In this document: positions 33,068 to 41,568 of the stretch, one piece after another
How positions within the stretch are numbered: position 1 is the stretch's first letter
Layout of the letters: each line of letters opens with the position of its first letter
NCBI GenBank assembly: GCA_963977065.1
Contig: CAXBNF010000003.1
Coordinates: 1 to 64,000 of the forward strand
DNA length: 64,000 bases
DNA from: Planktosalinus sp963977065
Lineage (GTDB): Bacteria > Bacteroidota > Bacteroidia > Flavobacteriales > Flavobacteriaceae
Direction of reading: 5' to 3'
Made by a program: the position numbers and the translations under genes
The notes under the pieces: generated by a model
Told to the model about the DNA's origin: nothing
Seen by the model: the letters and a program-made list of their open reading frames with translations, nothing else
Database searches by the model: none

Positions 33068-34069
33068 ATGAGAAATCTCTTTAAACCGGCCAGTTTCGGA
33101 TTGTATGTTTTACTGCTTTTAAACTTCTTTATACTGGGGATGTATGTTGCAGGTGTTTTGGGAGTAGCTAAAAATCAGGGATTAGCAGGCGGAGCCATTG
33201 TCTTTGGATGGGGAGTTATCTTTGCCGGTATTGCTTTTATTGGTGGATTAATTTTGGTCAATTATATTTCAACCAAACGAGTCGTTAAAATCAATATTAT
33301 TTTATTGATAGTACTACTACTTGCTGTTGGCACACTTTATTTAATAAACTCAAACCGTGTTGATAATCAACAACCTGATGAATCAAAAGAAATACAAAAG
33401 AAAACGAAAACTCCCACAGCAGTCCCTTTATCAATTCATTTGAATTTTTTTAAGGAATTTTTAAAGCGTAAAGAGTTTGTGGATATTAGTGATGAAACTA
33501 CAAATGATGAAATGGGTTTGGGTTTTTTTGTCCCAAACTTTTATGAGTTTCCGGTGTTATATTTTTATGGAGGTGTGAACCTTGATAAAGCAATCCACGA
33601 GCACGCCCCACAGGACAGTGTAGTTTTTATTCAGCGGGAAGGATATCAATTGTCAACAAGTTATGCGCCACCATGGTTGTATCCTGAACACTTGAAGCTG
33701 GATTATGAATTGATGGCGTTTAAAGTGTTGGGACTTGGTCACGATTTCATCAAAGTAGAAGTTAATAAAACAACCGGACAAATAGCCTATCTCGATAAAT
33801 TTAAAGGAACGTATAAAACCTGGCCGGAGTTTTTAAGGACGGTGTCAAGCCTCGAACTGATTGATAAGGAGAGCCAAACAGTACATATAAAACCCTTACA
33901 CCACGCAGCTAAAGTTCAGGTTGCTTTTAAATGGATGCAACCTATACTAATAGAAAATAACTGGATGTATGTCAAACTACTTGACGAAAACCACAAAGAG
34001 AAAGGCAAAGGCTGGATTCAGTGGAAGGAGTGTGGAAAATTGCTGGTAACTTATAACTTGTTGAGTTAG
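33068..34069 (+). CDS. Membrane protein of unknown family, paralogue 2 of a tandem pair
   Basis: The 333-aa protein has the same plan as its upstream neighbour: three N-terminal helices (about 9-31, 40-66, 72-92), a charged linker (DNQQPDESKEIQKKTKTPTA) and a soluble domain with the shared EMGLGFFVPNF, WLYPEHLKLDYEL and C-terminal GKGWIQWK motifs. The soluble domain has a region around residues 115-135 (PLSIHLNFFKEFLKRKEF) that is longer than in paralogue 1. It ends 5 nt before the convergent SGNH-like gene. Function unknown. Confidence 0.7.
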   Translation: MRNLFKPASFGLYVLLLLNFFILGMYVAGVLGVAKNQGLAGGAIVFGWGVIFAGIAFIGGLILVNYISTKRVVKINIILLIVLLLAVGTLYLINSNRVDNQQPDESKEIQKKTKTPTAVPLSIHLNFFKEFLKRKEFVDISDETTNDEMGLGFFVPNFYEFPVLYFYGGVNLDKAIHEHAPQDSVVFIQREGYQLSTSYAPPWLYPEHLKLDYELMAFKVLGLGHDFIKVEVNKTTGQIAYLDKFKGTYKTWPEFLRTVSSLELIDKESQTVHIKPLHHAAKVQVAFKWMQPILIENNWMYVKLLDENHKEKGKGWIQWKECGKLLVTYNLLS

Positions 34070-34074
34070 TAGTA

Positions 34075-35106
34075 TCAATCCTTTTTATAGATTTCCTTTA
34101 AAATAGCCGTAGCAACATGAGGTCTGTAATGTGAGTTTTCATAATAATTTTTATAGTCGTTTGTAAACTCATTGATTCCTGAAAAATCAAACACATTTTG
34201 GTTGCCAAATAGCTCCTCTAAAAACTTCAAATCTTCTGTACTTATCTTCTTTTGGTCATACAAAGGACTGATAATTATTTTAAAATCGGTTTTGTGTTTT
34301 GAAAGCAAGGTGTAAATTGAATTTAGTATCTTCTCTTGTGGGGCTTTGATAGTAGTTTGATGATATTTCTGAATAGTTTCGCGCTCATAGAATACAGCCA
34401 TTCGCTCTTCAGTGTAATATTGATTTTTTTCGATTAAATCTTCAAAAACATCATTCCTTATTTCATTTGTTATAGCGTCATAATTGAAACTGAAATCCTG
34501 TATCAGTTTGTTTTTTGTCATATAGGGTTTTACAGTCCCCGAAAGTTTAAAATCAGTAAAAGCAATTAAAAATTTTGGCGAACTAAATGTTTTAAAAAAA
34601 GTCCAATGAAAAGCAATACTATTTTTATTATTTACCAAAGCCGGGGGTGTAATAAATAAATGACCGGTTTTTGGCTCGTCCTGAAGTAAAGTTGCGGGAT
34701 CTAAAACAAGCAATGCATTTTTAATTTCTAAGCCCTCTTTGTCAATAAGCTCTAGTTTCTTTAATATGGTCCAAATAGCCTCACTTGAGCCATCAAAGTG
34801 AAAAGGGTTTGCGTTTTCAGGCAAGTGTTTTTCCCATTCAGAAATTTCGTAAAAAATAGAACGCGAATTCCCAAAAATAAAAGAGTCATAGTCAAGTTTC
34901 AATTGCTTGTGATTATTGAGAAAAGTGCTTGTGCTCACAAAGCTTTTGTTCATAGCGACCCGGCCTTTTGATTCATTTTCAAAATAAGAATTATAGGTGT
35001 AAATCACTTTAAAAGGATCTGTGGCTATATAAAAAACAAGCAAGAGCAATAGCGTGATGAACCCTATTAATCCAAAATAAAAAACTTGTTTTAAAAACCT
35101 GTTCAT
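34075..35106 (-). CDS. SGNH/DltD-like acyltransferase partner of MBOAT
   Basis: The 343-aa protein has one N-terminal membrane anchor (about 9-27) and an extracytoplasmic SGNH-like domain. Block I is FGNSRS with candidate nucleophile Ser81, and a late block near the end is ENSHYRPHVA with candidate His326. It lies 3 nt after the MBOAT gene, the standard arrangement for O-acylation pairs (as in AlgI/AlgJ or DltB/DltD), in which MBOAT moves an acyl group across the membrane and the SGNH partner attaches it to a glycan or other acceptor. The acceptor is not evident. Confidence 0.7.
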   Translation of the reverse strand: MNRFLKQVFYFGLIGFITLLLLLVFYIATDPFKVIYTYNSYFENESKGRVAMNKSFVSTSTFLNNHKQLKLDYDSFIFGNSRSIFYEISEWEKHLPENANPFHFDGSSEAIWTILKKLELIDKEGLEIKNALLVLDPATLLQDEPKTGHLFITPPALVNNKNSIAFHWTFFKTFSSPKFLIAFTDFKLSGTVKPYMTKNKLIQDFSFNYDAITNEIRNDVFEDLIEKNQYYTEERMAVFYERETIQKYHQTTIKAPQEKILNSIYTLLSKHKTDFKIIISPLYDQKKISTEDLKFLEELFGNQNVFDFSGINEFTNDYKNYYENSHYRPHVATAILKEIYKKD

Positions 35107-35109
35107 ACC

Positions 35110-36557
35110 TTAAAATTGAAAATAAATAAATTGTTGCTCCTCACCGCCAAACCAAAGTATCAGGAGAATGATAAAATAATAAAAAGCATACCGATAAACT
35201 CTTTTCCATGTCAATCCAAATGTTTCAAAAGCGTGTTGTCGTTCTCTTCCCATCCATTCAATCCAAAGAAAAAATAAAATTAAGATGACGGTAACAAGGG
35301 CATTTTTCATGGAAGCAAATCTGGGAAAATCAAATAGAGAATGGGAAGCTATCTCAGAAAGAATACTCAGGGCGTGGCTTATGTTTTCTGCTCTGAAAAA
35401 AATCCAGGCAAACACGGTAAGCCCAAAAGTGATTCCCATAAATGTCACTTCTTTTAATGAAGGCCATTTTTTCCCTGCTGCGATAGGGTCAAGATGCGTT
35501 CTGTTCTTTTTGGCGATTAAAAGCGGTAAAAAATAAAGGGCATTCAAGGCACCCCAGACAATAAACGTCCAGTTGGCACCATGCCAAAAACCGCTCACAA
35601 TAAAAATGATAAAAATATTTCTAATAACCTTACTTAAAGAACCCCGGCTTCCGCCCAGCGGAATGTATAAATAATCCCGAAACCAGGTGGATAAGGAAAT
35701 GTGCCAACGTCTCCAAAACTCTGCAATATCTCGGGAAAAGTAAGGGAAATTAAAGTTTTGTTTTAAATGAAAACCAAACAACCTGGAGGTACCAATAGCA
35801 ATATCTGAATAACCGGAAAAATCACCATAAATTTGGAACGTAAAAAACAATGCACCAATGAGCAAAGTACTTCCGGAATAGTCATCAGAATTATTGAAAA
35901 TCATATTTGCATAAATGGCACAATTATCTGCAATGACCACTTTTTTAAACAAGCCCAGCAGGATTTGTCTCAAGCCATCTGTTGCTTTTGAATAATTAAA
36001 AACCCTAGGCGTGTAAAACTGAGGCAATAAGTTACTGGCACGCTCAATGGGACCTGCCACAAGCTGAGGAAAAAAACTAACAAAGGCCGCAAAGGCTATA
36101 AAATCTTTTGTGGGAGCAAATTTCTTTTTGTAAACATCAATGGTATAACTCAGGGTTTGAAAGGTATAAAAGCTAATCCCCACCGGAAGTATAATTTGCA
36201 GGGACTGCGCTTGAAATTCGTTGCCAAAAAACGAAAAAGCAGTTATAAAGTTTTCAAGAAAGAAATTGTAATATTTAAAAAAGCCCAGAAACCCCAGGTT
36301 TACAATAATACTCGTCCAAAGCCATAGTTTTCTTATGGATTGCTTCTTTTCGCGGGCGAGCAATTGACCCACAGTAAAATCAACAAGGGTACTAAAAAGA
36401 ATGAGTGATAAAAACCTCCAGTCCCACCACCCATAAAAAACATAGCTTGCTGCAACGATGAGGAGGTTTTGTTGTTTTAGTGATTTTTTAAGACAAACCA
36501 ATAAAGTAAAAAAACGATGGGCAGAAAAATAGCAAAATCGATGGAGTTAAAAAGCAT
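35110..36557 (-). CDS. MBOAT family O-acyltransferase (AlgI/DltB-like), interrupted by an apparent frameshift near the N-terminus
   Basis: This is a multi-pass inner-membrane acyltransferase of about 483 aa. The body has EFWRRWHISLSTWFRDYLYIPLGGSRG and the conserved catalytic His in SGFWHGANWTF. The canonical N-terminus (MLFNSIDFAIFLP...FLLYWFVLK, from the ATG at 36555-36557) is in a different frame from the rest, which continues KKSLKQQNLLIVAASYVFYGWWDWRFL. The frames meet at a six-A run (T6 at 36484-36489 on the plus strand), where frame 0 reads TTA AAA AAT CAC TAA and stops. One more A, or a -1 shift on A-AAA-AAT, restores the family sequence exactly. It could be a sequencing error, an inactivated gene, or slippage-controlled expression. 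The in-frame alternative is a TTG at 36501 without the first helix. Confidence 0.75.
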
Positions 36558-37001
36558 ATTGTTTTGCTGATTGGTTTTTTTATTTCAAATATAGCAGTAA
36601 TTGTTTAAAAACATTCCAAGGGAAGCAATTGAATAAAATGGTAATTATTGATACCAAATTTTTAAATAGAATAACGAACAACTTCCTACAAAAAATTAAA
36701 AGGCTTTTAAAGTTTTAATACAAAATAGAGTATATTTGAATTCTCCCCTCGATCTCCGTAGCTTTAGCGAAGGAGTTAAATTTTGAAAAGTCATGTTGTA
36801 TATACAACTTATAGGGTGTATATACGCAATAAATAAAATAAATTAGAATAGCAGATATGGAATATATCAACAATAGATAGAAGTTCATATTGTTAATACT
36901 AACGGTTATATCACATTTGTCAAATGAATTTAATAATAAGTTATTAAATAATAACTTTGTGTTATATTGCCTTTTCAACTATTCAAATAAAAATCAAAAC
37001 T
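36558..37001. other. AT-rich intergenic region with palindromes, divergent promoters
   Basis: These 444 nt lie between the divergent MBOAT and ATPase genes. They hold a perfect 14-bp palindrome GTTGTATATACAAC (36795-36808), followed by a partial second GTGTATATACGC (36816-36827), an imperfect palindrome CTCCGTAGCTTTAGCGAAGGAG (36751-36772) of a kind I recall from other flavobacterial intergenic regions, and the promoter element at 36952. The small minus-strand frame at 36715-36978 overlaps these and is not convincing as a gene. Confidence 0.5.
36952..36959 (+). promoter_or_regulatory. Bacteroidota -7 promoter element TAACTTTG
   Basis: TAACTTTG matches TAnnTTTG and lies 42 nt upstream of the ATG at 37002. 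It supports ATG 37002 rather than the earlier in-frame start at 36957, which overlaps the element itself. Confidence 0.55.
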
Positions 37002-38393
37002 TATATGTTTAATTTAAATATACATAACTTCAGAAGTTTTCAGAACCAAGATTTCAAGTTTTCTAGAATTAATATATTAATTGGAGAAAACAGCGGAGGA
37101 AAAAGTTCCCTATTAAAATTCTTGCTTGTCCTCAAGCAAACATTAGACTCACCAACTGAAGGTAATTTAAAATTAAAAGGAGATTATACAGATTTAGGGA
37201 ATTTTGAAGAAGCTATTTATAAAAGAAAAAATCGAAGTAAATTAAAATTTGCTTTCGCTAACGCTGAAAAATATCATAAGTATTTCCTGAGTGAATATGA
37301 AGAATACGAATATGACTTAAACAATAAGCACAAAAAACAAATATTAAAATTTGTAAAAAACGTTGAGAATTCAACAACTTCAATTGCATTTGATTTAACA
37401 TCAAAGCTAAATAATCATCATGCAATCAAAACTACAATTTCAAATAATAAGATTGGCTATTTGGAAATAATCCAAAGAAAAAGAAATGAAGATGATAATG
37501 CAAGAGAACTGATTTGTGATTTAAAAATCAAGCTAAATGAACAAGAGGAATTTGTATTTGAAAATTGTTTAGGGTTTAAACATGGTTTTTTCACAATGAT
37601 TGGAATTGAATTAAAAGACAGATTCATAAAAAAATATGGTGATAAATTCATACCATATTATTATTCAGCATTTTATTTGCTTCTATTTCAAAATTTTACA
37701 ATCAAGAATATTGAATTAATTCGATTTGTAAATCCAATTGGTAGTTCTCCAAAGCGTTTCTATTTTAAAGAAGACAAAAAGGCTTCTTATAAAAACATCG
37801 ATATTGAAAAGTTCATAAACATAATGGGAGACCCAGCTTTTTCAAAAAAGGATTACAATGAAAGAATTACAGATTTAAACAAGGTTATTAAAGAATTTGG
37901 TATTGCTGATGAAATCTCATTAGTAACTGACCAGCAATTGCCTGTTGTTGCTCTCAATGTAAAAACAAAAGAATTTTGGTCAAACATTACTGATGTTGGA
38001 TATGGAGTTTCTTTGCAAATCCCAATTCTATTTCAGGCTGTTCTTTCCGAAAAGTATACCAAGGATGGTCAAACATTATTAATTGAACAACCCGAAGTTC
38101 ATTTACATCCAACTCTGCAATCAAACTTTATTAAAACTCTAATAAATTTAGGAAGCAAGAACAGGTATTTTATTGAAACACATAGTGAACATATCATAAG
38201 GAAATTACAAGTGATGGTGAAAAGCGACGAGTTTAAGCTGAAACCAGAAGATGTTACCATTCATTATTTCAAACGTACTCCAGAAAAATTTGAGATTACA
38301 AATCATTATATTCAAACAAATGGAAGAATGGAACCAAAATTTCCAGACGGATTCTTTGATGCTTCGTACAATTTAATAAAAGAATTATTATAA
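37002..38393 (+). CDS. AAA/ABC-type ATPase with DUF3696-like C-terminus, candidate defence protein
   Basis: The 463-aa cytoplasmic ATPase belongs to the RecF/OLD/SMC-like group. The N-terminus MFNLNIHNFRSF and Walker A GENSGGKS (27-34) are typical. A central charged, variable insertion spans about 60-320. Walker B is LLIEQPEVHLHP (about 359-370), followed by the H-loop region FIETHSEHIIRKLQ. The C-terminal FPDGFFDASYNLIKELL matches the DUF3696 ending. Relatives occur in anti-phage and toxin-like modules (OLD, Septu, PARIS-type ATPases). Its stop overlaps the start of the next gene by 1 nt (TAATG), so the pair is translationally coupled. The DNA is more AT-rich than the surroundings, consistent with transfer. 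Confidence 0.8.
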   Translation, partial: YMFNLNIHNFRSFQNQDFKFSRINILIGENSGGKSSLLKFLLVLKQTLDSPTEGNLKLKGDYTDLGNFEEAIYKRKNRSKLKFAFANAEKYHKYFLSEYEEYEYDLNNKHKKQILKFVKNVENSTTSIAFDLTSKLNNHHAIKTTISNNKIGYLEIIQRKRNEDDNARELICDLKIKLNEQEEFVFENCLGFKHGFFTMIGIELKDRFIKKYGDKFIPYYYSAFYLLLFQNFTIKNIELIRFVNPIGSSPKRFYFKEDKKASYKNIDIEKFINIMGDPAFSKKDYNERITDLNKVIKEFGIADEISLVTDQQLPVVALNVKTKEFWSNITDVGYGVSLQIPILFQAVLSEKYTKDGQTLLIEQPEVHLHPTLQSNFIKTLINLGSKNRYFIETHSEHIIRKLQVMVKSDEFKLKPEDVTIHYFKRTPEKFEITNHYIQTNGRMEPKFPDGFFDASYNLIKELL

Positions 38394-39241
38394 TGGTAGT
38401 ATTTCCAGATTTGTCAATATATAAGAATGGATTCACCTACTCAAAAAGCAATACCCAAAGATTTATAAATAATATTTTATTTAATGATTTTGTAAAAATT
38501 TGTTTGAATAAATCATTATTAGACATAATTGAAAAGGAAGTGGAAGATACAGATCATTTCGAAGCAGCTATTAAAGAACTTTATGATTGTGATAAAATTG
38601 TTGTAAAGGAAAGCACTATAGATAATTCATTTGATTTTCAGTATTCAGAAATATTTCAAAAATCCTGTTTTCCTGTTTTTTTCCCGATTACCTTAAAATT
38701 AAATAATAAGCTACCTCTACAAAAACACGATTATATAATTGTAAAGGATGAATCTAGCTCTAAGAAAAATTCTGTAGTACTTGATTTATTAACTAAGAAT
38801 ATTAGTTCAGTTAGCTTCCTAGATTTTAGTAACAATAATGAAATAAAACTTTTTTTCGAAAACCTCTACAACATACCAAAAACAATAAGTTATTTTAATA
38901 TTTTTAATCGAGATTTAGAATCAACTTATTTAACAGCCTTAAAAGGATTTAGGATAAATTATTATACATTAATCAGAAAGAAAGATATAAAATATGCTGC
39001 TAATGACAAAAAAGAAATAATCAAAATATTAGGTAGAAAAACTAAAATCCACTTCACCTCTAATCCACGGATTATTCATGAAAGAAAAATAATTTTTGAA
39101 AATATCTTAATAACTGTAGATAACGCGTTTGAGAATACAATAATTGAAGAACCAACTTGGCAGATTCAAATTTCTTATAATCCTTCTTTAGCTAGTGAAT
39201 GGTTGAAAAAATGCTATAGTTTCAGAGAAGTTAGAGGTTAA
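38393..39241 (+). CDS. Protein of unknown family coupled to the DUF3696-like ATPase
   Basis: The 282-aa soluble protein has no signal peptide or membrane helix and no clear family. Features seen: an N-terminal VVFPDLSIYKNGFTY, a LQKHDYIIVKDESSSKKNSV region, and a C-terminal module (about 195-282) with IHERKIIFENILITVDNAF and WQIQISYNPSLASEWLKKC. The H-E-R (His229, Arg231), the following hydrophobic strand and the later Trp strand loosely resemble the MIT-C/PLD-like fold, but the catalytic set is incomplete, so this is a weak guess. By position it is the probable effector or partner of the ATPase. Codon use is extremely AT-rich. Confidence 0.7.
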   Translation: MVVFPDLSIYKNGFTYSKSNTQRFINNILFNDFVKICLNKSLLDIIEKEVEDTDHFEAAIKELYDCDKIVVKESTIDNSFDFQYSEIFQKSCFPVFFPITLKLNNKLPLQKHDYIIVKDESSSKKNSVVLDLLTKNISSVSFLDFSNNNEIKLFFENLYNIPKTISYFNIFNRDLESTYLTALKGFRINYYTLIRKKDIKYAANDKKEIIKILGRKTKIHFTSNPRIIHERKIIFENILITVDNAFENTIIEEPTWQIQISYNPSLASEWLKKCYSFREVRG

Positions 39242-39564
39242 ATAAACGTGGTATGACAACGCTAACCCCTACAAAAGTCTTTTATTTTTTTGTTTAATTT
39301 TTAAATCCCTAGATATCAGCATTCAATAAATTTTGTCTTTTTAGTTTACTTTCAATTTTACATCCCTTTAAAAATGTTTTCCCAGACTTAAAATCGCTCA
39401 AAATAGCTGTTTTGATGAGAAAAAATAAGCTGTCAATAGTAGGTATTTCTTTGGCTTTTCTATTCTATACATTTTTTTAAGTCCTCTGAACAATTGATAA
39501 TTGGTTGTAAATCAATACATTCAGATTGCTAATTTACGTAATTCAGTAAAAAATAATTACACTT
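39242..39564. other. Intergenic region, nothing clearly coding
   Basis: This AT-rich stretch lies between the ATPase/partner pair and the DUF2975/HTH pair. No convincing ORF, tRNA or hairpin terminator was seen. A few short direct repeats and T-runs are present. The operator and promoter of the next genes begin at 39565. Confidence 0.5.
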
Positions 39565-39607
39565 CAATAAATATTTATTGTTTATCAATAAATAATATTT
39601 ATATTTG
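39565..39607 (+). promoter_or_regulatory. Palindromic operator and promoter of the DUF2975/HTH pair
   Basis: CAATAAATATTTATTG (39565-39580) is a perfect 16-bp palindrome. Its left arm TCAATAAATA recurs at 39585-39594, exactly 21 bp (two helical turns) later. The -7 element TATATTTG follows at 39600-39607, 28 nt before the ATG at 39636. This arrangement fits a repressor site, and the HTH protein encoded at 40176 is the obvious candidate. Confidence 0.55.
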
Positions 39608-39635
39608 TGACATCAATTTTAAACAATTAAAAGAT

Positions 39636-40172
39636 ATGTCAAATACAAACAACCTCGTTTTTAAAGGCTTACATATAGTAGCCTGGGTGATTTTTGTTGG
39701 GTTATGCATAGAAGCCGGTGGCTTGATTGTTAATTTCATTTTCAGTCTGTTCAAACCTGAATTTGTTCAAAATCTGTATCAAAAATTGGACTTAACAGAA
39801 ATGTATAATGATAACAAATGGGCTTTTTTTAGTGTCTATAGCTTTATTCTAACCATTTCAATTTTAAAAGCCTACCTGTTCTACATAGTCATTAGACTTA
39901 TGCACAAAATGGATTTATCAAAACCCTTCAATACATATGTTTCAAACCAATTTTTGCAAATTAGCTATTATACACTCTCCATTGGACTGTTGAGTTACCT
40001 TGCCAGACAGGTTGCTAAAAATTTAATGCATCAAGGATATGTTACCAACAGTTTAAACCAATATTGGGCAGACGGTCAAGCCTTTATTTTAATGGGAGCC
40101 GTGATTTATATTATTGCGACTATTTTCAAAAAAGGAGTGGACATTCAAAACGAAAACGATTTAACTGTATAA
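39636..40172 (+). CDS. DUF2975 family membrane protein
   Basis: The 178-aa inner-membrane protein has four predicted helices (about 8-35, 58-82, 102-123, 144-164) matching the DUF2975 family: VFKGLHIVAWVIFVGLCIEAGG, then FNTYVSNQFLQISYYTLSIGLLSYLAR, then a final helix before a short charged tail. The longer frame from 39501 runs through the operator and promoter, so the ATG at 39636 is chosen. The next gene begins 3 nt downstream and encodes a small Cro/CI-type regulator. This pairing is common (for example YoaS/YozG in Bacillus). The molecular role is unknown. Confidence 0.8.
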   Translation: MSNTNNLVFKGLHIVAWVIFVGLCIEAGGLIVNFIFSLFKPEFVQNLYQKLDLTEMYNDNKWAFFSVYSFILTISILKAYLFYIVIRLMHKMDLSKPFNTYVSNQFLQISYYTLSIGLLSYLARQVAKNLMHQGYVTNSLNQYWADGQAFILMGAVIYIIATIFKKGVDIQNENDLTV

Positions 40173-40175
40173 GCT

Positions 40176-40385
40176 ATGCCAATTATTGTAAATTTAGACG
40201 TAATGATGGCAAAGCGAAAAATGTCGCTTAATGAGCTATCCGATAAAGTTGGATTAACCCTTTCCAATCTTTCCATTTTAAAAACAGGAAAAGCAAAGGC
40301 CATTCGCTTTAGCACATTGGAGACTATTTGTAATGTGCTAGATTGTCAGCCGGGTGATATTCTTGAATATGTTGATGATGAATAA
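40176..40385 (+). CDS. Small Cro/CI-type HTH regulator partner of DUF2975
   Basis: This 69-aa single-domain XRE-type helix-turn-helix protein (MSLNELSDKVGLTLSNLSILKTGKAKAIRFSTLETICNVLDCQPGDILEY) is typical of the YozG-like group paired with DUF2975. It lies 3 nt after the DUF2975 gene and probably binds the palindrome at 39565-39580 to control its own operon. A 190-nt gap without a recognisable feature follows. Confidence 0.88.
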   Translation: MPIIVNLDVMMAKRKMSLNELSDKVGLTLSNLSILKTGKAKAIRFSTLETICNVLDCQPGDILEYVDDE

Positions 40386-40576
40386 AAAACATCGCCCCGC
40401 CTACTTAAACCGGGAAAGAGATACACTCATTCTGATAGCTAGTGGTACAGATTTTTTTAATTAATTTGGTGCAAGCAGCTTAGAAAAGTGTTTTGAAAAC
40501 AACCACAAGTGAAAGAAACAAACATTTAAGTGTTGTGTTAAAGAATTGTTGGAAAGGAAATAAAAAAAAATAAAAT

Positions 40577-41428
40577 ATGATAATATCACCTATTATTGAA
40601 GTGGACGAATTACTGAAAATTTACAAGAATTCAGATGTGATGATTTTCGATGTATGCAGTAGTAAAAATGCAAAAGCAGATTATGAGAATGAACATATAG
40701 AGGGTGCTTTTTTTGTTTATTTAAAAACTCAATTAGCAGAAATTAAAAACGACTTATCTAAAGGAGGACGACACCCATTGCCTCAACCAAAAACCTTTGC
40801 TAAAACTTTGACCGATTTTGGAATTACTAAGAACAAGCATATTGTAATTTATGACGACAATAATGGTGCAAATGCTGCTGCAAGATTTTGGTGGATGCTA
40901 AAATCAGCAGGACACAAAAAGGTTCAGGTTTTAAATGGAGGTTTAACTCAGGCAAAAGAAAATAATGTTCCTTTGAGTTCAAAAATGGAAATTTTTAAAA
41001 AAGCCTCTGAACCCTATCAAATTGAAAGTTGGATATTACCTTTAATCGAAATTAACGAAGTTGAAAGAATCTCACAAAATCCAAACTATCTTGTAATTGA
41101 TGTACGTGATACAGACAGATATGAAGGAAAAACAGAACCAATTGATTTAATTGCAGGACATATACCGGGAGCTATAAACTTTCCATTTACAGAAAATCTA
41201 GACACAAACGGCTTCTTCCTCAAACCAAACCAATTAAGAAAAAAGTATAATAAAATATTTGGAAAAATTAAGCCTGAAAATAGTGTAGTTCATTGTGGTT
41301 CAGGGGTAACAGCTTGTCATACCTTATTAGCATTAGATTATGCTGAAATGCCAATACCAAAATTATATATAGGCTCGTGGAGTGAATGGAGCAGAAATAA
41401 CAAAATAATTGAAAAAACAAACCCCTAA
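40577..41428 (+). CDS. sseA: Sulfurtransferase (thiosulfate/3-mercaptopyruvate, tandem rhodanese)
   Basis: The 283-aa cytoplasmic protein has two rhodanese domains. The inactive N-terminal one (about 1-130) has DVCSSKNAKADYENEHIEGAFFV and HIVIYDDNNGANAAARFWWML; the catalytic one (about 155-280) has VIDVRDTDRYEG, GHIPGAINFPFTENLD and the active-site Cys in HCGSGVTAC. The CGSGVTAC loop is typical of 3-mercaptopyruvate-type enzymes. It transfers sulfur from a donor to cyanide or thiol acceptors. It stands alone. Confidence 0.85.
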   Translation: MIISPIIEVDELLKIYKNSDVMIFDVCSSKNAKADYENEHIEGAFFVYLKTQLAEIKNDLSKGGRHPLPQPKTFAKTLTDFGITKNKHIVIYDDNNGANAAARFWWMLKSAGHKKVQVLNGGLTQAKENNVPLSSKMEIFKKASEPYQIESWILPLIEINEVERISQNPNYLVIDVRDTDRYEGKTEPIDLIAGHIPGAINFPFTENLDTNGFFLKPNQLRKKYNKIFGKIKPENSVVHCGSGVTACHTLLALDYAEMPIPKLYIGSWSEWSRNNKIIEKTNP

Positions 41429-41568
41429 CAGCACTTACAAGCAAGTGAAAGTGCATTGCTTTTTGAAAATTTAGAGCTTAAAACAGTACTTCTCAGTAAT
41501 AAGAAAGATTGATACAGTTAAAGATGTTACGCCCTATTAAATAATTAAATAGAATTAAAACCCTCGAA

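Noticed and set aside
36715..36978. 87-codon minus-strand ORF with two hydrophobic stretches
   Set aside because: It overlaps palindromes and the promoter of the ATPase gene, has no start context and no family resemblance; AT-rich DNA readily yields such frames.
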